This document shows positions 10,162-18,969 of a DNA stretch of 30,728 nucleotides, piece after piece. Below the pieces are notes generated by a model that worked only from the letters and a program-made list of their open reading frames with translations, was not told the DNA's origin and made no database searches. The stretch is taken from positions 1-30,728 of the forward strand of contig JADJVA010000007.1 in the NCBI GenBank assembly GCA_016716765.1, written 5' to 3'. The stretch's first letter is position 1. Each line of letters begins with the position of its first letter. Both the position numbers and the translations under genes were made by a program. This DNA is from Bdellovibrionales bacterium (GTDB lineage: Bacteria > Bdellovibrionota > Bdellovibrionia > Bdellovibrionales > UBA1609).

Positions 10162-10424
10162 TCTCGATCGATCTTCGATTATTTGGATCTTTTCGAAAAT
10201 ACAGTGACCATCCGATCATCAATATAGAGCTGTTATCAAAATGTGATGTTTTGGCATTAAAGCAAATCATTGCCGGGCGCCTGAAACAGATAAAGCCTGA
10301 TCTGGGTGAGCCTGACTTGGTTTTTGACTCTGCTCTTGCCAATGAAAGAGAGATTCTAAAGGATCAGGATGAAATCACTCAGTCTTGCACTCTGGCAATT
10401 TTGCCTCCAGTGTGTGGAGGGTAG
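10158..10424 (+). CDS. moaD: Molybdopterin synthase small subunit MoaD
   Basis: MoaD is a ubiquitin-fold sulfur carrier. Its C-terminal glycine is adenylated by MoeB and turned into a thiocarboxylate, which supplies the dithiolene sulfurs of molybdopterin. The ORF is unbroken at 88 residues, near the family size of 80-90. It starts IDLRLFGSFRKYS and ends LPPVCGG, with the obligatory terminal Gly-Gly. The start ATG is in a 4-base ATGA overlap with the moeA stop, and moaE begins two bases after its stop, so it sits in a coupled translation chain. The matching sulfur-activating enzyme is at 13688-14783. Confidence 0.92.
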   Translation: MISIDLRLFGSFRKYSDHPIINIELLSKCDVLALKQIIAGRLKQIKPDLGEPDLVFDSALANEREILKDQDEITQSCTLAILPPVCGG

Positions 10425-10425
10425 A

Positions 10426-10903
10426 ATGATGACTGAGCCTATTTTATGTAAGATCACGAGCAGAGGTAATTTGTGAAGACGAAGTCTTTCAATTTGTAAA
10501 GACACCTCAGCATGGTGGAATGAATTTCTTTTGGTGCTGTTCGGGATTTTAATGGTGGCAAGAATGTTGTTGCAGTTAGCTATGATGCTTTTGAACCCCT
10601 AGCTGAGCAAGTTTTTCGGGACATTGCGGGAGAGGCTTGCCAGAAGTGGGGAAATGAGCTTCGTATTTACATCGTGCATCGTGTGGGAAAATTGCTTTGC
10701 GGAGATACCAGTGTTGGAATCGGCGTGAGTTCGCGACATCGTGACGAACCTATCAGGCCTCCAGTTATGTCATTGAAAATATCAAGCACCGAGCTCCAAT
10801 ATGGAAAAAGGAATTTTATGAAAATGGAGAAACGGAATGGTTGAAGGGTCACGCCTTGTGTCAGCGTACCCACGGAGCGAGTCAAACGCCGGAGCTTCGA
10901 TGA
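10426..10903 (+). CDS. moaE: Molybdopterin synthase catalytic subunit MoaE, frame-interrupted
   Basis: MoaE pairs with MoaD to convert cPMP into molybdopterin. The direct frame from ATG 10426 stops early. Joining frames gives the expected protein: MMTEPILCKIT, then EDEVFQFVKTPQHGG, FGAVRDFNGGKNVVAVSYDA, EPLAEQVFRDIAGEACQKW, IYIVHRVGKLLCGDTSVGIG and the catalytic-core region APIWKKEFYENGETEWLKGH. It ends TGA 10901-10903. Breaks lie near 10465, 10535 and 10740. A second ATG at 10429 is equally usable. Expected length is about 155 residues, normal for MoaE. Its stop overlaps the mobA ATG by four bases. This gene is easily missed because no long single-frame ORF covers it. Confidence 0.85.
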
Positions 10904-11491
10904 GGGGTTGGGGCGTTGTTTTGGCCGGTGGCAAGTCCACACGTATGGGACAAGATAAGAGAACTTTGAGTTGGCAGGGAGAAACACTTGACCCGGTCAA
11001 AGCGAATTTTGTCTGAGGTCGTTGGGGCTGAGAGAGTATTAGTCAGTGGGGGCCCTCCCGGCTCTGATTCCTGTCCCGATTTGATAGCGGAGCTGGGGCC
11101 TTTGGGAGGGCTCTATTCAATCTTGGAGAGGCTAAAAGATGAGGGGGAAACTTGGATTCTTTTTATTCCAGTAGATATGCCTTTGATCAAAACTGATCTT
11201 TTGTCGTTTTTAGTGAGGGAGTGGGAGAGGCTTTTGATTGATCAGGCCAAGGCCGAGACCTGCGGTCTGCAGTTTGAAGGCTTTGAGCTCCCAACAGTTT
11301 TACGAGTTGATTCTAAGTTAAGGAATATTATTTCCTCTCTCTGTGATCCTGGGACAGCGGAGGGACAGCGATCCTTTAAAAATTTGAAATTTTGTATAAA
11401 TATGAAATCAGTCGCGATCCCGGCAGATAGGCAGACCGCGTTCGTGAATATCAACAACAAAGACGATTGGATGAGTCTTCAGGGAGGATAG
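10900..11491 (+). CDS. mobA: Molybdenum cofactor guanylyltransferase MobA, one frameshift
   Basis: MobA transfers GMP to Mo-molybdopterin to give the bis-MGD form required by DMSO-reductase-family enzymes such as the one at the head of this island. The N-terminus WGVVLAGGKSTRMGQDK carries the nucleotide-binding LAGGxSxRMGxDK motif. After a one-base shift near 10988 the protein continues with ELGPLGGLYSIL and WILFIPVDMPLI (the metal-binding D-M-P region), to a stop at 11491. About 197 residues is normal for MobA. The ATG overlaps the moaE stop in ATGA. No mobB is seen nearby; MobB is dispensable in E. coli. Confidence 0.88.
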
Positions 11492-11890
11492 ATGAACTTG
11501 CGGTTTGATGAGGAGGGCCTTCGAGTGAGATTGCTGCCAAAGGAGCTTCACCAATTTGCTTTGGAAAAAAAGCTTGTTGCTCAATTTCCTGTGACTTCTG
11601 AAGCAAAGCTTCGATTGGAGCTGGAAATTGCCCCGGCCCTTTGCTTGAAGGCGGATGGACTAAGAATTTTGGTGGGAATTCCAGTGGGCTACGTACAACA
11701 GCTTTCAAATGCGATTCAATCGGCAAATAAATCATCTCTCGAAGTCCACGAGAAGATTTCAGGAGTTAGCCTTTCAATTGAAGTTGATTACTTTGAGGCC
11801 CGAAAGGATAATCGTGAACAGGGTAAATTGTCTTGTAGAAAGCAGTGGGGATTCGATGTCGGATATAGATCCTATAAAGAAAAAGTGTGA
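11492..11890 (+). CDS. Unrecognised small protein inside the cofactor operon
   Basis: The ATG follows the mobA stop directly, with a strong GGGAGG RBS in the end of mobA, so this is very likely translated. It encodes 132 residues: NLRFDEEGLRVRLLPKELHQ, then a helix-rich middle and LRILVGIPVGYVQQLSNAIQ. There is no signal peptide or membrane segment. The opening pattern (LRV-RL, then E--F about seven residues on) loosely recalls a small DUF7009-like family, but I could not verify this. The last 30 residues (after EVDYFEAR) may be out of frame, since they overlap the next gene by 35 bases and turn basic and Cys-containing. Its place between mobA and the PLP enzyme suggests a cofactor or maturation role, which is inference only. 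Confidence 0.6.
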   Translation: MNLRFDEEGLRVRLLPKELHQFALEKKLVAQFPVTSEAKLRLELEIAPALCLKADGLRILVGIPVGYVQQLSNAIQSANKSSLEVHEKISGVSLSIEVDYFEARKDNREQGKLSCRKQWGFDVGYRSYKEKV

Positions 11891-13670
11891 TCCAAGGGAT
11901 ATTGCGTTCAAGGCGCTTTTTTTGGGTGCACAGGCTGAGAATGGACCCTGGTTTCAGAAAAAGTGGCAAGAGATTTTGGCGCGTTGGATAGAGTGGAGAA
12001 AGGATTTGTTTCCTGAGGATGGTCCTGTCATATCCAAGGACGATCAGAGAGTCAGTCAATTTCAAAAATCACAATCAGAAATTGATGTCTATGTCGATCG
12101 ATTGTTTCACCTGTTGGAGGGAGAAACTCCCAAATTTACTCCCCGTTATCTCGGACACATGGTTTCAGAAACATCAATGCCAACTCTATTGGGTCATGTG
12201 ACGGCTCTTTTGCATAATGCAAACAATACCTCAAAGGAATCTTCGAAAATTGACATCGAATTGGAAACCGAAGCCATTTGTGATTTGCTTAAAATGGTTG
12301 GATTTAATATCAAACAAGGTCAGGGACACTTTACCTCCGGCGGGACCCTTGCAAATCTGGAATCGATGTGGCGAGCTTTGTTTCGTTTGGATCGGAACAT
12401 GGCATTGGGTTTGTATCTGATGGAGAGAGGTGCTTTTTCTCCAAATAAATCAGTTTATTCCTGGTCTTTGGGATGGAGTGAATTGGAGAAAATATGGCCA
12501 CAGAGCGATGGTCGGGCAGTTGATTTGAGTGGATACAGTTTGTTGGAACAAGGTCCCTGGAAGTTCCAAGAAAACTTTGTTCGCGTGACAGGGAGATCCT
12601 TTCAGACACCCTTGATTGTCGTTCCAGCGAACCGTCATTTTTCTTGGCCAAAAATAATATCGATGTTGGGCCTCGGAGCTTCATCGCTCGTGGAGGTGCC
12701 ACTTGATAGTGGCGGACGCATGAGCATCACGGACTTCAGGGAGATCATTTCTTCTGCTCTTTCGAATGGACAGCCTCTTCTCGGAGTTGTTTCCGTACTT
12801 GGCACCACGGAACTTGGAGCCGTGGATCCCGTCGATCAAATTCAGGATTATCTGGACGATCTGAAAAATCGCGTGGGTGTAGATATATGGCATCACGTGG
12901 ATGCAGCATATGGCGGATATTTTGCCACGATGTCAGAGGGATCGGATCAAAGTCTGAGCCTAGGCTCGATTACAAGCAAGGCCATTTCCGCTCTGGGGCG
13001 AGTTCATTCCATTACCATCGATCCTCACAAGCTGGGTTATGTGCCTTACGCCTGTGGTGCTATTTTGACAAAGGACTTGCACCACTATCAAGTGAAATCA
13101 TTTTCTGCTCCCTATTTGATGGGGTACAAGGCAAACCGATGGGCCTACACGATAGAGGGATCGCGTGCGGCGACTGGGGCCGCAGCCACTTGGATGGCCA
13201 ATCGAACGCTTCCGTTAAATGCAGATGGGTATGGTCGGATTTTGGAGAAGGGAATTCGAGGGAGGAATCGCCTTTTACAATTGTTGGAAGTATTGAAGGA
13301 AGAGGTCATCATAGTTCCCTCGCATGATTTGAATTTGGTTTGTTTTAGCCTTGGTCGCAAGGGCGAAAAATTGTCGACAGTAAATGATCGCACTCTTCGT
13401 GTTTTTGAAAAGTTTGTTGCGAGTCCAACTTTTTCTGTCTCTAAAACGACGATGAAGAGGTCTTCCTACACGAAGTTGATCGATAAGATTCTTATCGACC
13501 AGCAGATCCAAGCTGACGATGATAATTTGGTGTGCCTAAGAGCTGTTTTGATGAATCCATTTACAAGTTCAAAGGAAAGCCGGGTTGATTTCCTTAGGGA
13601 ATTTACAGAGGAATTAATGAGTCACAACAAACGAGTTTTGCTTGAAGTTGACTCGGAAAAGGGCGCTTGA
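11856..13670 (+). CDS. Group II PLP-dependent amino-acid decarboxylase family protein
   Basis: The 604-residue ORF is unbroken, in contrast to its neighbours. PLP-decarboxylase motifs are in order: HFTSGGTLANLESMWRAL (phosphate loop), VVSVLGTTELGAVDPVDQI, HVDAAYGGYF (Asp about 349, pairs with the PLP nitrogen) and SITIDPHKLGYVPYACGAI (Lys about 392, Schiff-base lysine). This is the fold of glutamate, tyrosine and aromatic amino-acid decarboxylases; the substrate cannot be assigned. The ATG 11856 is chosen because GTGGGG lies just upstream and SDIDPIKKK starts a normal N-terminus; the frame is open further up, but that part reads over the preceding gene. It ends 17 bases before the MoeB-like gene on the same strand, so it appears to be in the cofactor operon, where a decarboxylase is not expected. 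Confidence 0.88.
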   Translation: MSDIDPIKKKCDPRDIAFKALFLGAQAENGPWFQKKWQEILARWIEWRKDLFPEDGPVISKDDQRVSQFQKSQSEIDVYVDRLFHLLEGETPKFTPRYLGHMVSETSMPTLLGHVTALLHNANNTSKESSKIDIELETEAICDLLKMVGFNIKQGQGHFTSGGTLANLESMWRALFRLDRNMALGLYLMERGAFSPNKSVYSWSLGWSELEKIWPQSDGRAVDLSGYSLLEQGPWKFQENFVRVTGRSFQTPLIVVPANRHFSWPKIISMLGLGASSLVEVPLDSGGRMSITDFREIISSALSNGQPLLGVVSVLGTTELGAVDPVDQIQDYLDDLKNRVGVDIWHHVDAAYGGYFATMSEGSDQSLSLGSITSKAISALGRVHSITIDPHKLGYVPYACGAILTKDLHHYQVKSFSAPYLMGYKANRWAYTIEGSRAATGAAATWMANRTLPLNADGYGRILEKGIRGRNRLLQLLEVLKEEVIIVPSHDLNLVCFSLGRKGEKLSTVNDRTLRVFEKFVASPTFSVSKTTMKRSSYTKLIDKILIDQQIQADDDNLVCLRAVLMNPFTSSKESRVDFLREFTEELMSHNKRVLLEVDSEKGA

Positions 13671-13697
13671 GATGAATAGATCCTCAGATGAATAGAT
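13670..13697 (+). repeat. 12-bp direct repeat creating twin start codons
   Basis: AGATGAATAGAT occurs at 13670-13681 and again at 13686-13697, offset by 16 bases. Each copy contains ATGAATAGA (Met-Asn-Arg). The second is the start of the MoeB-like gene. The first is in a different frame and would give a seven-codon peptide ending in TAG. It may be a small tandem duplication or an assembly error. Confidence 0.75.
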
Positions 13698-14783
13698 ATA
13701 TTCGTCAGACAGTTTTAAAAGATCTTGGCCCATCAGGGCAGAACGCACTCAGTGAGGCAAAAGTGCTGATCCTTGGCTGTGGAGGTCTCGGTTCTCCAAT
13801 CGCTCTTTATTTGGCCGCAGCCGGAGTGGGTCGTATCGGATTGGTTGATGGGGATTTGGTGGAGCTGAGCAATCTTCAGCGCCAGATTCTTTATGCTGAG
13901 AAAGATGTCGGACGAGAGAAGAGTCTGGCCGCGACCGAACGGATCCGAAGTATTAATTCGAGTGTGAGAGTTGATACCTACTCCAGGAGATTCGAGGGGT
14001 CATGGGCTTTGGATGTTGTTCCAGATTATGATGTGCTTGTGGATGGCACAGACAATTTCTCTGCAAAATTCTTAATCAATGATGTTTCCCTCAAATTGCA
14101 GAAGCCTTTGGTTCACGGCTCAGTTTCAGAATTTGAAGGTCGCTTCGGGACGTTTTCAGGAAAGAAAGGTCCCTGTTACCGCTGTTTGTACCCCAAAAGC
14201 CCCAAGTCCTCGGTGCAAAATTGCCAGGAAGCCGGAGTGCTTGGTGCGGTCGTTGGAGTGGTTGGAGTTTGGCAGGCCCTGGAATGTCTTAAGGTCATAT
14301 TGGACTTAGCAGGAATTGGGAGGCTGAATCCCGAATATGGCAGGATTTCAATTGTTGATTTTTTTGATAACAGCTTTCGGTCTCTTGAAGTTCCTCAAAG
14401 GGAAAACTGCCTTTGTCATCTGGATCCCTCCCAAATTGAAATACAGGAAGAAGCGCAGTTTCTCTGTGTGAGTTCTAAAACTTCACCAGCGAGCTTGTCA
14501 TGGGCCGAGGCACAGGAACTAGAGGGCGCCCATCTTTAGATGTTCGGGAACTTTCGAAGTCAGTCAAGGTATGATTCCAGAAGCCCGGCATTGGCCCCTC
14601 AGTAAAATGGAAAACAATGAATTTCCGGCATTTATTAAAGATGGAGATCATTGGGTGGTGTATTGCGCTAGCGGGTTTCGATCTCAGCGTGCGGTGGCCT
14701 TCCTGGAGCAGCACAATCAAACTTTTTCGAAGGCGAGATTTTATAATTTGGCTGGCGGGATACTCTCCCTTCCAAGTTTCTAG
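13688..14783 (+). CDS. MoeB/ThiF-type adenylyltransferase fused to a rhodanese domain, one or two frameshifts at the junction
   Basis: The E1-like enzyme should adenylate the MoaD C-terminus, and the rhodanese domain should deliver the sulfur. The N-terminal domain (residues 1 to about 250) shows VLILGCGGLGSPIALYLAAA (nucleotide-binding glycines about 30-35), DGDLVELSNLQRQILY, DGTDNFSAKFLIND and the zinc Cys pairs CYRC and CLC. A Cys in NCQEAGVLGAVVG is near the usual catalytic position. After breaks near 14538 and 14571 the frame continues with LDVREL, MIPEARHWPL and VVYCASGFRSQRAVAFL, where the Cys of CASGFRS is the rhodanese persulfide site, then NLAGGI. MOCS3/MoeBR-type fusions have this layout. 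It ends with TAG inside a CTAG shared with the convergent gene's stop. Confidence 0.85.
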
Positions 14784-15961
14784 AGAGCGAGAGTCTCCGT
14801 TTCTTTCGAGGGATCTCTCTTTTGGTGATCACGAAATGCGATCAAAGGTCGATGATCAAAATACTCGTCAAGGCCTGGGACTGATTTTGGAAGTCCTGTC
14901 ATAGCTCCCATCCAGCTCTCTCGGGTTTCCATACAGAGAAATACGTTCCACGATCCCAGTTGTCGAAATTGGCTTAAGAGAAAGTCAAACATCTCACGTC
15001 GCAAGTCCTGATCGTATCTGTATTTTCCATCTTCGCTTCGAAACATTTCAGCTCGGGTCACATGTGATTTTGCCCCAAATCGTTCGCGCATCATATGCCT
15101 TTGCTCAGGCTGAAACCGCAGAGCTCCAAGCGACAAGCTCAATACTTCGTGGGGTTCAAAATACCTGGCTATGGTTTTAACGAGCTCACTGTAATTGTCC
15201 TTCCATTCGGGTGCCAAATCAAAGGATCTAGGTGGAAGCCTATTAAATAATCCTTATCACGGCACTTGCGAGCTGCCTCAAGCCGCTCAATCAAACTGGC
15301 GGTATCGAGCTCTTCACTGTCAATGATGGCAATGGATTCAACGACCAACTGACGATGATATTTTTCTCATGTTCTAAATCTAAAAACTGATCAACTTTAT
15401 TTGACTTGGTTTTTAACTCCAAACGCCAATTCGGAACACTTCGAAAGAAGTTGATTAATTTACGCGAGTAAAGAGTCAAGTCGTCAAGACTGAGGCTGTC
15501 GGTCGTCTCACCAGTTCCAATGCGAATTTTTGCTTCTGCCTGTACTTTGGCAAAATCTTCGAGTTCGGCAATGGACTGTTCGATATTTGAATAAACAGAC
15601 AAGACCGGAGTGTTGATATAACTTTGGAGATAACAATAGGTGCAATTCATGTCACATTGCAGGCCAAGATTGAGAACGAAGTAGTTGCAACAGGCCAGTC
15701 CTGGTTTTGCTCCGGGGCAACGTTTAAAAAAACGCCCCTTGAATTCATGAATGTACATGATTTTTTGCTGCGATTAAATTCTTCACTCGAGAGGTGATTT
15801 CCGACGAGCTGTTTGTGAGGAGTCGAGAAGACCCTTTCTATTTTTCTTCAGGAAAAAATTGAATCAGCTCGTTGCGCAACCTCAGAGCCCCAGGAGTCGT
15901 TGTGGATAAATACTTTCTCAAAATGATCGATGATTTGTTGGCGAGGTTTTAGGTTTTCCAT
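14780..15961 (-). CDS. Spore-photoproduct-lyase-family radical SAM protein, frame-interrupted
   Basis: It carries the SAM-cluster motif CDMNCTYCYLQ (C-x3-C-x2-C), preceded by FKGRFFKRCPGAKPG, a hallmark of the SPL family. Further family text follows: RLELKTKSNKVDQFLDL, NIIVSWSLNP, and GFHLDPLIWHP recovered across a frame break. The true start is upstream of the first long ORF: MENLKPRQQIIDHFEKVFIH at 15961 and IERVFSTPHKQLVGNHL lead into it after breaks near 15855, 15825 and 15763. A further break is near 15310-15215. About 390 residues would be normal. In Bacillus SplB repairs the spore photoproduct thymine dimer; non-spore-formers carry homologues of unclear role. The start lies inside the end of the upstream gene, so the two are probably co-transcribed. 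Confidence 0.82.
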
Positions 15962-16764
15962 AGAGCTTCCATTCCGTTCAACCGCTTCTCGATCGTCGAA
16001 AGGCCTTCGATTTTTCGATGAAAGTCCTGTTGCGATTCGATGTGCAGCTTAACTTCAAGGAATCCCCGATCTCCTTGGCGGATCCACTGGGCCTGAGTTC
16101 GAGTTGGGCCAAGGGAGCTCACGTACTTGGCGGTGCTTTTCCTGGTCTTTTGCCATCACCTTTGGATATCTCATTGCTTTGAGCGAAGAAGCCCAATCAA
16201 CTTCAGATTTTGGCATGAGATCTTCCACAGGCACATCCATGAGGGCCAACTCGATCTGTCCACTCTAAAACTTGGATTCCCAAATTTTTTGAGAGAACAG
16301 AGTGCCCTATTGCCAGGAGTACGAGTGCAAAGGCTTCAGGATTTGACACCGAACGCAATGGAGAAAGATCTTGGGCGCCAACCTGCTTTTGGGTGCACCA
16401 GTCCTGAAAGGCCCGGGGAGTCAGAACCAATTTCTCGAGAGTGACTTCTAATTCCCGATTCCAGCGCAACTGATAGGTGGGCCAAAGCTGTTCGAGGCAC
16501 TCCCTCCACTCAGAAAGGAGTTTGATTCGGCTCCAAAGACGAGCGATCTCGGGCAAACTCAAATGAGGATGGCAGGCCCTCACTGCCTCCAAAGGCGTCG
16601 CAGCGACTTTGTATGTCGAGAGCTTCGTGAGCAGACGTATTGAAATGTTCAAATCCGACAATGAGTTCCCTCTTCCAACAGAGAATTGGTAGCGCAGGGC
16701 TCCAAACCTTCAGAGGCTCAAAATCCCAGTTATTATCGCATTGCAAAAGAGGACGAAACTTCAT
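15949..16764 (-). CDS. Unrecognised protein paired with the SPL-family gene, frame-interrupted
   Basis: The reconstructed protein is about 270 residues. It starts MKFRPLLQCDNNWDFEPLKV and IVGFEHF. After a break near 16650 it continues ISIRLLTKLSTYKVAATPLE, HPHLSLPEIARLWSRIKLLS and LTPRAFQDWCTQKQVGAQDL. Another break near 16240 gives ALMDVPVEDLMPKSEVDWAS, and a last one near 16110 gives WIRQGDRGFLEVKLHIESQQ, ending TAA at 15949-15951. It has no signal peptide or membrane helices and is rich in helix and tryptophan. The opening (a WxxxPLxVWSPAxPIL-like string, then IVGFEHF) faintly recalls a ParB-type N-terminus, which I cannot support further. It overlaps the SPL start by 13 bases, so the pair is likely an operon and perhaps a functional pair. 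Confidence 0.6.
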
Positions 16765-16830
16765 CCGTCTCGGTTACCATGAATTTGGGAAGTAGTCGAC
16801 TGGACAATCTCAATGGTATACCTATTGGCT

Positions 16831-17915
16831 ATGGCGGACTGGAGAACTCGCGCTGAAATATCTGCAGATGTTGTTTTTTTTTCCCCTACGCGGCTCGCGA
16901 GGCGGAGAAACGTGCCGAAGAGGTTTATGTTTGGGATCTAGATAAGACCTATCTGGATACCCGATTCGAGACCTTGGGTGGGATTTGGCAGACAGCGATG
17001 GAGAAGGCTTTTCAGAAAAAGAATATTCCTGGGACGGGAGCACTTGGCCGTGCCCTGAAAAAAGCATTCTGAAGAGGCAATTGAAAAATCAAAGCGGGAA
17101 TTTGCCATCTACTTCATTACGGCTTCGCCTCCGCAGTTGGAACGTAAAATTTATGAGAAGATGGTTTTGATGGAATCTATCCTTTTTGGTATTTATTTTA
17201 AAGATAATCTGAAGAATCTTCATCCGAGACGCTGGTGGCGTCTCACTCAACAGGTCGGTTATAAGATTCAAGCTCTCCTTTTACTTCGCCTTCGATTTAA
17301 GTCGGATGTTCGTTTTATCATGTGGGGAGATGACAGTGAGTCCGATGCTGTTGTCTATGCTTTGTTTTCTGACATCTGTTCTCGTCGAATGGAAGGGGAT
17401 CAATTGAGAGAGACCCTCAAGTCTTTGTCCGTCGTGGGAGAGCAAATGGATTCAATTGTCGATCTGCAGCAACGGATTGCGCAGGGGGATCCCGTCGAGA
17501 AGGTTTACATCAATCTGGCTGAAGACACAGACGCTGATTATTATCTGAAATTTGGAAGGCGAACGCTGCCGACCTACAGCAGTTTTCAAACGGCTGTGGA
17601 CTTGTTTCAAGATCGGCGTCTTTCGGGAGAACTGGTTGTAACCGTGGCTCAAAACCTCGTGACCAATTTCGGATATACCCACGAAGAGCTTGCACGGTAT
17701 CTGGATGATTTGGTTCGACGTCAACGGATCGGTGCAGAATCCCTAGCGGATCTCTTGTCGGTTCTCCAGAGCTATGGTCTTATTCACAAGAAGTGGACTC
17801 CTCCATCGCTCCGAAATCAGTAACGGAGCGGGTAGGAGATACGGTCATTGCATTGGAAGGCAGCTATGAACCTTGGGTTCCTGAGAGAATCGACTATCTT
17901 CATGACTATCGCTGA
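16831..17915 (+). CDS. HAD-superfamily phosphatase-like protein (App1/DUF2183-like), frame-interrupted
   Basis: HAD motifs are in order: VYVWDLDKTYLDT (motif I, DxDxT), FAIYFITASPPQLERKIYEK (motif II, with the Ser/Thr after a hydrophobic strand), a Lys-rich central stretch, and FIMWGDDSESDAVVY (motif IV acidic residues). This arrangement resembles the phosphatidate-phosphatase App1 catalytic domain. The C-terminal 150 residues are helical and unassigned. I chose ATG 16831 (MADWRTRAEISADVVFF), which joins the main frame through a 9-T run that probably has a miscounted base; ATG 16779 is an alternative. Other breaks are near 17068 and near 17790, after which the frame gives VTERVGDTVIALEGSYEPWV and RIDYLHDYR, ending TGA 17913-17915. 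The substrate is unknown. Confidence 0.7.
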
Positions 17916-17937
17916 CTTGTTTTGGGAAAAATTGTGA

Positions 17938-18893
17938 TCATTCAAAAGTCAGCGGAAAAGATCGAGTGATGGGTTGGCCTTTGAATGCTTGAAAAGGAGT
18001 GTTTCTAAAAACACTTAATAAGCAGTTGAGGAGTTGCTGATTTTCAATTGTTGTCTGTAGTACCTTTACCTCATCAATTTTTCCACGTGGATCGATGGTG
18101 AAACTGATCACTACCTGGCCATTTACGGGACCTGTTTCCCGAATAGAATTGGCCTGGCATTTTTGGAATTGGCTCTTTTGGTTCACGATCGTATCTTCGA
18201 TGTAGGAATTTGTGAGAGTATCTGGAATAGAGTTCGTCACCGTCGAGGACGGGGAGGGCTTCTTTTGTTGGATTAGGTGCAGCTGGCTGAGGTGTCGCTT
18301 CTTCACCTTCAAGGCTGTCATTTGGATTTTCAGCCTTCGATTCCTCCGGATTAGATTTAACTCACGTCGCGCGATTCCGATCTCAGAACTTTTAAAGATG
18401 AGTTCGAATTCTTTCTTTTTTGGACGAAAGGAAGGGGAGAAAAGTTGGCGGTCCTTGACGATAAAGAGTTTTCCCTTTGTCCCGTCACGAAGGAGTTCGA
18501 AGTCACCAAATAAAATGGTTAGATAAATAGGAGAATTCGTATCGTTTGGATTCCAAAGCTCAATGATTGCCTTCGTATTTTCCAATAGCCTTAGTTCTGT
18601 TCCATTTGGAAAGTTCAGGGAAAGAGATGACTTTTTATCGACCAGGAGCTGATCCTGGTGGTGAATCGACCCTGATTTTAATAAACGGGTGTTGCGAGGT
18701 CTTCCGTGAAATCGACGCCAAACCCGATCTCCTTCGGATAAGGTGTATTTGGCGACCTCGGCGCCCAATTCACTCTGTTTTTCTGGATGAAAATATCGGG
18801 CCATAAACTGGCTAAAATCAGGAGTGAACGAAACAACAGAGAGCCCGATGATTGCGCAACACACAAAAATAAGGTGGCAGGATGACGAAGCAT
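17938..18893 (-). CDS. FecR-domain protein with AgmX/PglI-type (TonB-like) C-terminal domain
   Basis: This is an envelope protein. The N-terminus from ATG 18893 reads MLRHPATLFLC, then after one shift CAIIGLSVVSFTPDFSQFMA, a signal or anchor segment. A FecR-like domain follows (GDRVWRRFHGRP, SLSLNFPNGTELRLLENTKA). The C-terminal 90 residues are the TonB-like AgmX/PglI domain: GQVVISFTIDPRGKIDEVKV and FRNTPFQAFKGQPITRSFPL. Although one frame stays open throughout, residues between about 18350 and 18215 read far better in another frame (NPEESKAENPNDSLEGEEAT, PQPAAPNPTKEALPVLDGDE), a typical acidic-proline linker. Two compensating frameshifts are therefore likely. AgmX/PglI domains are known from Myxococcus gliding motility proteins; the role here is unknown. 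Confidence 0.75.
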
Positions 18894-18969
18894 GATCGAA
18901 GCATAGCACTGTCCGAGAAGTCTTCAATAATCAAAGTTTTGTGTTCTGTCCTGCGGAATCAAAAAAATA

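Noticed and set aside
18212..18526. A + strand ORF opposite the FecR/AgmX gene
   Set aside because: The Phe/Arg-rich composition is typical of antisense to a Glu/Lys/Pro-rich linker, and it has no RBS or family match.
18894..18969. Promoter (TTGAAG, 16-base spacer, TATGCT) just upstream of the FecR/AgmX start on the - strand
   Set aside because: The -10 box would put the transcript start at the ATG itself, requiring leaderless translation, and the start codon is itself uncertain because of a nearby frameshift.
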